From an uncultured Oscillospiraceae bacterium (GTDB taxonomy: Bacteria; Bacillota; Clostridia; Oscillospirales; Acutalibacteraceae), in contig CABUNG010000013.1 of NCBI GenBank assembly GCA_902492895.1, forward strand, positions 1 through 58,125: a DNA stretch of 58,125 bases, given 5' to 3'. Position numbers and translations under genes: made by a program. Position 1 is the first letter of the stretch. Each line of letters begins with the position of its first letter. This document shows positions 52,455 to 58,125 of the stretch, one piece after another. The notes under the pieces are model-generated. The model was not told the origin of the DNA. It saw nothing but the letters and a program-made list of their open reading frames with translations, and did no database searches.

Positions 52455-54220
52455 CAGAACGCACCCCCTTTCACAGCGGCCTCCTCCGGCTGATCGTCCG
52501 GAATGTCGTTTTGGAGGGCATAGGTTTCCCAGTAATATCCCCGCTGGCGGAGCAGCTCCTCATGGGTGCCCCGCTCGGCGACCCGGCCGTCCTGCAGGAC
52601 CAGAATCAGATCCGCGTCCTTGACCGATGAGATGCGCTGGGCGATGATGATTTTGGTGCAGGGGAAGGGCAGATTCCGGAGCTGCCCCTGTATGTAGGTT
52701 TCGGTTTCCATATCCACCGCCGATGTGGTGTCATCGAGAACGAGCACCGACGGGCGCATCGCCAGGGCACGCGCGAGGGCGATGCGCTGCTTCTGGCCGC
52801 CGGACAGACCGACGCCTCGTTCGCCTACGATGGTGTCATACCCTTCCGGCATCCGGCTGATGAAGCCGTCCGCATCGGCCATGCGGGCAAATTCCCGGGC
52901 TTCTTCTTCGGACAGCGCCTGATTGCCGAACACGATGTTTCCCTCAACCGTGTCGGAAAAGAGGAAGACTTCCTGCGTGGCGGTGCCGATATGGCGGCGC
53001 AGCTGCTGGAGCTTCCACATCCGCACGCCGCAGCCGTCCACGAGGATTTCTCCGCCGTCCACGTCGTAGAACCGCGAAAGCAGGTGGATGAGCGTGGTTT
53101 TGCCGGACCCCGTCGGTCCCATGATGGCGAGGGTCTGCCCCGGCTCGACCGTAAAACTGACATGGTCGAGCACCTTCACCTTTCCAAAAGAGAAGGAGAC
53201 GTCGCGGAATTCGATTTTGCCCTCCATGGTCTCGTGGTCTGCCGCGTCCTCCCGGTCCACGATCAGGGGACGGGAGTAATAGACCTCGATGATCTTATTG
53301 GCGGAGGTGACGAAGCGCTGCAGATCGTTGATCAGCGTGCCGAGGTTGCGCATCGGGTTGGCGAGCGCCCAGGCCAGACCCGTGAAAATGGTGAGTTCGC
53401 CGGGGGTGATTTCCCCGATGATGATAAAAAAGCCGCCCAGGAAAATGGTGATGAGGGTCATCGCGTTCGCCAGCAGTTCGATAAAGGGATAAAATGTGAG
53501 CCACAATTTGTTGATTTCGAGGTTGGCGTCCCGGAAAGCCTCGTTCTTTTCCCGGAACCGGTCCTTTTCGAAATCCTCCCGCGCGAACGCTTTGACGACC
53601 CGATTGCCCGCAATGTTTTCCTGTGCGGCCGTGTTCATATCGGACAGGCGTTCCCGCATGCCCACGAACTTCGGGTGAACCTTGGACGAATAGAGTTTGG
53701 TGATCAGCATGAGCAAAGGGAGAGCAGCGAGCATCGCCAGCGTCAGCTTCCAGCTGACGAAAAAGAAATAGACCAGGGTGGAGAGGAACATCACCACGGC
53801 GTCGACCACCTGGTAGACGAGATATGAGGTGAAATGACGGCACCAGTCGAGGTCCGCGGACAGCCGCGTCATCAGATCGCCGGTGCGGTTGCGGTCAAAA
53901 AACTTCATCTCCTGGTACTGGAGCACCGTGAACAGGCGCCGACGGAGATTGAACACCGTGTTCTGCGAAGATTTCTCCAGACAGATGACCATGAGATACC
54001 GCAGGCCCTCCCGCAGGACCTTGGCCCCGAGCATGATCATCAGCAGCGGGATGAGCGGCCCCGTGTTCTGCCCGATAATGACGTTGTCGATCAGCGTTGC
54101 CGTCAGGGCCGGGTTGATTAAGAGCATGACGCTGGTTGCGGCGGAAATGATCAGTGCGGCAATCATCCCCGCGTGGTATCGTCGGTCCATGTTTCGCCAA
54201 ATCCATCGTATCTGGAACAT
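52454..54220 (-). CDS. ABC exporter half-transporter with degenerate ATPase site
   Basis: A 588-residue partner of the previous gene. Six membrane helices are followed by the ATPase domain with Walker A GPTGSGKT and signature GLSGGQKQR, but Walker B reads VLVLDDTTSAVD, with Asp where the catalytic Glu is expected, and the switch residue is Gln (IIAQRIS) instead of His. Both substitutions mark the degenerate site of heterodimeric exporters. ATG 54220 is seven bases behind GAGGGGG; the frame is open further upstream without a suitable site. Confidence 0.93.
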   Translation of the reverse strand: MFQIRWIWRNMDRRYHAGMIAALIISAATSVMLLINPALTATLIDNVIIGQNTGPLIPLLMIMLGAKVLREGLRYLMVICLEKSSQNTVFNLRRRLFTVLQYQEMKFFDRNRTGDLMTRLSADLDWCRHFTSYLVYQVVDAVVMFLSTLVYFFFVSWKLTLAMLAALPLLMLITKLYSSKVHPKFVGMRERLSDMNTAAQENIAGNRVVKAFAREDFEKDRFREKNEAFRDANLEINKLWLTFYPFIELLANAMTLITIFLGGFFIIIGEITPGELTIFTGLAWALANPMRNLGTLINDLQRFVTSANKIIEVYYSRPLIVDREDAADHETMEGKIEFRDVSFSFGKVKVLDHVSFTVEPGQTLAIMGPTGSGKTTLIHLLSRFYDVDGGEILVDGCGVRMWKLQQLRRHIGTATQEVFLFSDTVEGNIVFGNQALSEEEAREFARMADADGFISRMPEGYDTIVGERGVGLSGGQKQRIALARALAMRPSVLVLDDTTSAVDMETETYIQGQLRNLPFPCTKIIIAQRISSVKDADLILVLQDGRVAERGTHEELLRQRGYYWETYALQNDIPDDQPEEAAVKGGAF

Positions 54221-54573
54221 GCGGATTCCCCCTCTTCTCCTAGCCGAAGCGCCGCCGAAAGGACGTCCCTCTCCGCCGCGGCCGCGTCCTTGTTTGGAAT
54301 ATCCCCCATTATACTGATCTGTCCCAAAAAAGATAGCCCCATTCGGCCGAAATCCCAAAACAATTGGACCCCACTTTCCGTCATATTGACGAAAGAGGCC
54401 GCGGGCTCTGCGGCCGGTTCAAAAAAATGGATCGACGGGGGTTGGATACACAATTCTTTCACAGCTTATTTACATCCGTCAAACGGTTTCAACAACAAAA
54501 AGACACATTCCGGATGCATACTGTAATTAGAACGAAACAGACATACACCTTTTCTATATAAGGAGGAATTCAT
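54221..54573. promoter_or_regulatory. Divergent intergenic region, ABC exporter / htrA
   Basis: On the minus strand a TATAAT (54308-54313) without a good -35 is the best candidate promoter for the exporter. For htrA no convincing plus-strand promoter was found; the ribosome binding site AAGGAGG lies at about 54561-54567. No gene or known RNA is seen in this stretch. Confidence 0.35.
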
Positions 54574-55833
54574 ATGACGTCGTACACACCTTATGATCCG
54601 GTTGATTCCCGTTATAGCGATCATACCGCCTCTCCCGACACCCCTCCCGCACCCGAACCGGCCGCGTCCGCTGTACCGCCTGTGTGGGGCGGCTATGCGC
54701 CGATGCCCCCCAAAAAAGAAAAGAAACCCCACCCCAAAGCCCGGGCGGCCGGACTTATCGCGAGCTGCGCGGCCGTGGCCCTGCTCGCCGGAGTGGGCGG
54801 TGGCTATCTGGGAACACGCCTCCCGGCGGCGAACGGATCGCCGGCCTCCTCCGAAGGGAATACCGTACTGTATCAGTCGGTATCCAACAAGACCGGCACC
54901 GGCGAGCTGTCGGTGGCGGACGTCGCGGCCAAAGCCGCGGATTCGGTGGTGGAAATCACCACCGGTTCGGTTTCCTATGCCGGACAATTGGTGCAGACGG
55001 GCGCCGGCAGCGGCGTCATCCTCTCGACCGACGGCTATATCGTCACAAACAATCACGTGGTGGAGGGGGCGAGTTCCTACACCGTCCGCACCCGGAACGG
55101 GGAGAGCTATGCCGCGAAGCTGATCGGTGTGGACACCAAAACCGACCTGGCCGTGCTCAAAATCGACGCCGCCGGGCTGACACCGGCGGTATTCGGAGAT
55201 TCCGACGGACTGGTGGTTGGGGAAACGGCGGTCGCCATCGGCAATCCGCTCGGCGAGCTGGGCGGCACCGTTACGAGCGGCATTATCAGCGCTCTCAGCC
55301 GTGAGGTAACCATCGACGGTCAGAGCATGACCCTGCTCCAGACCAACGCGGCGATCAATCCGGGCAATTCAGGCGGGGGCCTCTTCAACAGCGCGGGGGA
55401 ATTGATCGGCGTGGTCAACGCGAAATCCTCCGGGACCGGCATTGAGGGGCTGGGATTCGCCATTCCCGGCAACACCGTGAAATCCGTGGTGGAGGAACTG
55501 ATTGAAAACGGATATGTGTCGGGCCGGGTGGACGCGGGCATCACCCCCGTGGACCTGACCTCGCAGGAGCAGGCGATGCGGTACGGCGTCAGCCGGACCG
55601 GCATCTATATTCTCTCGGTGAACAGTATCGACGGTTTTCAGGCCGGGGATCAGATCCTCACGATGGATGGCACGGCCATCTCCTCCATGAATGACTACAA
55701 CGCCGTACTCGATGCCCATCAGGTCGGGGACACCATTCCTGTGGTGGTGCGGCGGGGCCTCCGTCAGGTGACGGTGAACATGACTCTGAGACAGGCGGGC
55801 GGCACATCCGCTGACGGTGCCAGCGCCGCGTAA
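54574..55833 (+). CDS. htrA: HtrA/DegP-type serine protease
   Basis: Membrane-anchored quality-control protease, 419 residues. A Pro-rich cytosolic start (1-55) precedes one membrane helix (about 57-78), the trypsin-like domain with H161 (NNHVV), D191 (KTDLAVLK) and S266 (GNSGGG), and one PDZ domain (about 315-405; GVSRTGIYILSV, AGDQILTMDG). The start follows AAGGAGG. In Gram-positive bacteria such proteases degrade misfolded exported proteins. Monocistronic, with two terminators behind. Confidence 0.95.
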   Translation: MTSYTPYDPVDSRYSDHTASPDTPPAPEPAASAVPPVWGGYAPMPPKKEKKPHPKARAAGLIASCAAVALLAGVGGGYLGTRLPAANGSPASSEGNTVLYQSVSNKTGTGELSVADVAAKAADSVVEITTGSVSYAGQLVQTGAGSGVILSTDGYIVTNNHVVEGASSYTVRTRNGESYAAKLIGVDTKTDLAVLKIDAAGLTPAVFGDSDGLVVGETAVAIGNPLGELGGTVTSGIISALSREVTIDGQSMTLLQTNAAINPGNSGGGLFNSAGELIGVVNAKSSGTGIEGLGFAIPGNTVKSVVEELIENGYVSGRVDAGITPVDLTSQEQAMRYGVSRTGIYILSVNSIDGFQAGDQILTMDGTAISSMNDYNAVLDAHQVGDTIPVVVRRGLRQVTVNMTLRQAGGTSADGASAA

Positions 55834-55842
55834 TACCAAGCC

Positions 55843-55878
55843 AAACAGCACCCCGGACCCAAGTCCGGGGTGCTGTTT
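55843..55878 (+). terminator. Terminator after htrA
   Basis: A 16-bp perfect stem AAACAGCACCCCGGAC / GTCCGGGGTGCTGTTT with a four-base loop. Confidence 0.9.
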
Positions 55879-55923
55879 CATGCGATTTGCAATGGGACGA
55901 GGGTAGCTTCCGTCCTCTTCAAC

Positions 55924-55959
55924 AAGAGCCCGGGGCGCCTGCGTGCCCCGGGCTCTTTT
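55924..55959. terminator. Second hairpin between htrA and dusB
   Basis: AAGAGCCCGGGGC / GCCCCGGGCTCTT stem with TTTTATT on the plus side and TTGTTG on the minus side; probably terminates dusB and backs up the htrA terminator. Confidence 0.82.
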
Positions 55960-56935
55960 ATTCGGAGATATCCGCCGATTCCTCGATGACCCGGCGGCAT
56001 AAGGTCCGCAGGTCGTCCATGGTTTCCAAGGTCCCCGCCGCCCGTCGGAATTCCGCGGCCCCCCGCATACCCCGCATATACCAGGCGGCGTGCTTGCGCG
56101 CCTGCAGGAGAGCCAGGCGCTCCCCTTTGTAGGCCACAGCCAGTTCCGCCTGCCGGCAGAGTACCGCCATCCGCTTGGCGGCGGGCGGTTCGGGAAGGAG
56201 GGTTCCGTGGGTCAGATACGCCTCGATTTGAGAGAACAGCCAGGGGGCCCCCAGTGCCCCCCGCCCGACCATGACGAGATCACAGCCCGTCTGTTCGTAT
56301 AGAGCGGCAGCCGCCTGCGGGGAGGTGACGTCCCCGTTCCCGATCACGGGGATATGCAGCGCCTCCTTGACCTGGCGGATGATGTCCCAATCGACCGGCG
56401 GGGCATACATCTGGTCTCTCGTGCGGCCATGGACGGTCACGGCCGCGGCCCCGCCCGCCTCACAGGCCAGCGCGACCTCGACGGCGCTTACCTGATCCTT
56501 GGCGTATCCCTTGCGGATTTTCGCCGTCACCGGCACAGGAACTGCGTCCGTCACCACCTTGACGATACGGAAACAGAGATCGGGATTCCGCATCAGCGCG
56601 CTGCCGCACGCGTTTCCCGCGATTTTAGGAGCGGGACAGCCCATGTTGATATCGATGACATCGGGACGGACCTTCATGGCGAGCGCTGCCGCCTGCGCCA
56701 TCCGTTCCGGATCATCCCCGAACAGCTGCACAGCCGCGGGGCGTTCCTCTTCATCCAGCGCGAGGAGATCTGCGCTTTTCGCATCCCCGAAGCACAGCCC
56801 CTTGCAGCTGACCATCTCCCCGACCACATAAGCGGCGCCGTAATCGACACAGATACGGCGGAACGCCCGGTCCGCCACCCCGGCCATAGGGGCGAGCGCC
56901 GCCCGGCCGCGGATTTCCACATTTCCGATAAACAT
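55958..56935 (-). CDS. dusB: tRNA-dihydrouridine synthase
   Basis: FMN enzyme reducing uridines in the tRNA D-loop. The 325-residue protein has ALAPMAGVADRAFRRIC, DINMGCPAPKI with the catalytic Cys, TAKIRKG, VTVHGRTRDQMY, GNGDV and MVGRGALGAPW. Start ATG 56935 stands ten bases behind GGAGG; the TTG at 56944 touches that site. It follows the XRE gene closely (5 bases between stop and ATG). Confidence 0.95.
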   Translation of the reverse strand: MFIGNVEIRGRAALAPMAGVADRAFRRICVDYGAAYVVGEMVSCKGLCFGDAKSADLLALDEEERPAAVQLFGDDPERMAQAAALAMKVRPDVIDINMGCPAPKIAGNACGSALMRNPDLCFRIVKVVTDAVPVPVTAKIRKGYAKDQVSAVEVALACEAGGAAAVTVHGRTRDQMYAPPVDWDIIRQVKEALHIPVIGNGDVTSPQAAAALYEQTGCDLVMVGRGALGAPWLFSQIEAYLTHGTLLPEPPAAKRMAVLCRQAELAVAYKGERLALLQARKHAAWYMRGMRGAAEFRRAAGTLETMDDLRTLCRRVIEESADISE

Positions 56936-56940
56936 GCGCG

Positions 56941-57156
56941 TCAATCCTCCGGATCGTCCGTGAATTCCAGAATGTCTCCCGGCTGGCAGTCGAGGACTTT
57001 ACAGATCGCATCCAGCGTCGAAAACCGGATCGCCCGCGCCTTGTTGTTTTTGAGTATGGAAAGGTTGGCCAGCGTGATGCCGACCTTGTCGGACAGCTCC
57101 GTCAGCCCCATTTTTCGTTTGGCCATCATGACGTCCAAATTCACCAGTATCGCCAT
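56941..57156 (-). CDS. XRE-type transcriptional regulator (YozG-like)
   Basis: A 71-residue single helix-turn-helix protein: MGLTELSDKVGITLANLSILKNNKARAI holds the recognition helix, and FSTLDAICKVLDCQPGDILEF closes the fold. Such proteins are regularly paired with DUF2975 membrane proteins, as here (28 bases behind one). A decayed relative lies at 23215-23450. Role unknown, probably autoregulatory. Confidence 0.88.
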   Translation of the reverse strand: MAILVNLDVMMAKRKMGLTELSDKVGITLANLSILKNNKARAIRFSTLDAICKVLDCQPGDILEFTDDPED

Positions 57157-57184
57157 GCGCTACACGCCTTTCCGCGGGTCATCG

Positions 57185-57646
57185 TCATATCGTCATGTCG
57201 TTTTCTTCTTTGAACCGGGTGGCCTGCCGGAACAGCTCGGCAAAAACAAAGAGAATGAGGCCGAGCAGCCCGAAAACCATACAAACCAGTGCCATAAAGA
57301 AGCGCGCCACCCAAAAAATCGACACAAAATAGAAAAATGCGAGAATCAGGCACAGGATGCCGAGCAGACGCAGGCGCCTGACCGTATCCCGGCAGAACGG
57401 CCGATTTTGGTTGACATTGTGCATGATACCGCGCGCCTGCCACAGGATGAATTCCGCGACAAAGCCGGAAATCAACAGAACGACCAGGTATTTTTCGTAC
57501 CAGAGCCCCTCTTCTCCCGGATAGCTCTTTGTGGTCCAGGTGACGCTCCAAGGCAGGGAAATCATGAGGCCCAGATCCAAAAGCATCATCAAAAGCAGGC
57601 CGATTTCAATGACGCCGCTGAGGCCCTTTTTACTCAAGGTCTTCAT
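57185..57646 (-). CDS. DUF2975 family membrane protein
   Basis: A 153-residue protein with four membrane helices (about 9-30, 48-68, 90-108 and 112-135), including FVAEFILWQARGIMHNVNQNRPFCRDTVRRLR, whose NRPF core between helices 2 and 3 is typical of DUF2975. First gene of the DUF2975-XRE-dusB group, under a consensus-like promoter. Function unknown. Confidence 0.88.
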   Translation of the reverse strand: MKTLSKKGLSGVIEIGLLLMMLLDLGLMISLPWSVTWTTKSYPGEEGLWYEKYLVVLLISGFVAEFILWQARGIMHNVNQNRPFCRDTVRRLRLLGILCLILAFFYFVSIFWVARFFMALVCMVFGLLGLILFVFAELFRQATRFKEENDMTI

Positions 57647-57699
57647 CGTCCTTGCCGCCTTTCTTGCGGTGATCGCGGAGAAAAACTCTATGACGACTT

Positions 57700-57728
57700 A
57701 TTATACAGCTTTCACGGCGGCAGGTCAA
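57700..57728 (-). promoter_or_regulatory. Promoter of the DUF2975-XRE-dusB group
   Basis: Minus-strand TTGACC (57723-57728) and TATAAT (57700-57705), spacer 17 bp, about 50 bases before the ATG. Confidence 0.8.
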
Positions 57729-57829
57729 CCATGTTCCGTCGAATCGGGGGAATGAGGGAGTGTATCCCCGCTCCGCAGACGGAACGGCAGAGATATGGGC
57801 CGCCTGCGTGACTTTTTTCTGTCCGGCTC

Positions 57830-57858
57830 TTGCTTTTCCGCCTTTTTTCCTATATGAT
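57830..57858 (+). promoter_or_regulatory. Promoter of the sodium:solute symporter gene
   Basis: TTGCTT (57830-57835) and TATGAT (57853-57858), spacer 17 bp, with a leader of about 55 bases containing GCTTTAAA...TTTAAACC repeats. Confidence 0.65.
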
Positions 57859-57919
57859 ATACATATTCGCTTTAAATCGCAACGCTTTAAACCAATAAAG
57901 CGAACGGAGGGTGAACGGT

Positions 57920-58125
57920 ATGTCAAAAGAACTGGTGATCTGGCTGACCATCGCCGTATATGCCGTGTTTATTCTGGCGGTGGGGCTTTGGGGGCGGCGT
58001 TCCTCAAAAACCATCACAGATTTCACGGTTGGAGGCCGCAACGCCGGCGCCTGGATGTCGGCGTTTTCCTATGGAACGGCGTATTTTTCCGCTGTCATGT
58101 TCATCGGGTATGCAGGCAAGAGCGG
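57920..58125 (+). CDS. Sodium:solute symporter family protein (5' part)
   Basis: The first 68 residues of a transporter cut by the window end. The opening membrane helix (LVIWLTIAVYAVFILAVGLWG) and the RRSSKTITDFTVGGRNAGAWMSAFSYGTAYFSAVMFIGYAG block are typical of the SSS (PutP/SGLT) superfamily. GGAGG lies about eight bases before the ATG. The substrate cannot be told from this part. Confidence 0.85.
   Translation, partial: MSKELVIWLTIAVYAVFILAVGLWGRRSSKTITDFTVGGRNAGAWMSAFSYGTAYFSAVMFIGYAGKS

Noticed and set aside
54466..55056. A 196-codon minus-strand frame opposite the start of htrA
   Set aside because: Gly/Arg-rich shadow of htrA without ribosome binding site.

Overview
The window reads as chromosomal DNA of a Gram-positive, endospore-lineage anaerobe of the Clostridia, most like Oscillospiraceae/Ruminococcaceae with fairly high G+C. 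This is inferred from the rpsD-rpoA-rplQ order, pyruvate phosphate dikinase, spoVAE, a CIRCE operator, DUF4321 and DUF2975 proteins, a U32-DUF3656 peptidase, strong AGGAGG ribosome binding sites and several TTG/GTG starts. No rRNA, tRNA, CRISPR array, insertion sequence or prophage was recognised.

Layout. 1-2192: end of the ribosomal protein/RNA polymerase cluster (rpsD, rpoA, rplQ) and its terminator. 2223-3167: a separate transcription unit with a long, highly folded leader RNA before a small membrane protein gene. 3208-5590: a MerR regulator with an ABC exporter, driven by a MerR-type promoter with a 19-bp spacer. 5713-11449: prs, pth, a small membrane protein and mfd on the minus strand. 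11543-14396: ppdK with a compact folded leader. 14685-15741: an AraC-GyrI-type regulator. 15796-19772: a three-gene polysaccharide operon (polymerase/ligase, GT2 glycosyltransferase, flippase), divergent from an HTH-DUF2087 regulator. 20897-23163: divergent Cu/Zn superoxide dismutase and a CPA1 antiporter. 23215-23735: two decayed genes.

23826-38467 is one long minus-strand block of housekeeping and morphogenesis genes: zapA, U32 peptidase, an ANT(6)-like gene, dut, DUF4321, maf, mreB, mreC, mreD, PBP2, a 130-bp tandem repeat array, minD, mgsA, hisS, aspS. The usual clostridial minC, minE and rodA are not present in the mre-min segment; the repeat array lies where minC would be expected. 38630-40661 is htpG under a CIRCE operator, convergent with a lone spoVAE.

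41149-50433 is the accessory part: a ribbon-helix-helix protein, a candidate type I toxin-antitoxin locus (35-residue membrane peptide opposed by an antisense RNA), a large secreted DNRLRE/Ig-like protein with an AT-rich C-terminal module and a small membrane protein behind it (toxin/immunity-like layout), a DNRLRE lipoprotein, a YfhO-type membrane protein and a 51-residue ribbon-helix-helix protein. 50622-54220 encodes a heterodimeric ABC exporter, 54574-55833 an HtrA protease, 55958-57646 dusB with a DUF2975/XRE pair, and 57920 to the end the start of a sodium:solute symporter.

The most promising unexplained items are the type I toxin-antitoxin candidate at 41404-41713, the structured RNA at about 2260-2600, the repeat array at 28438-28825, and the toxin/immunity-like pair at 41961-45347. 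All coordinates and motifs were read by eye; no database search was run.
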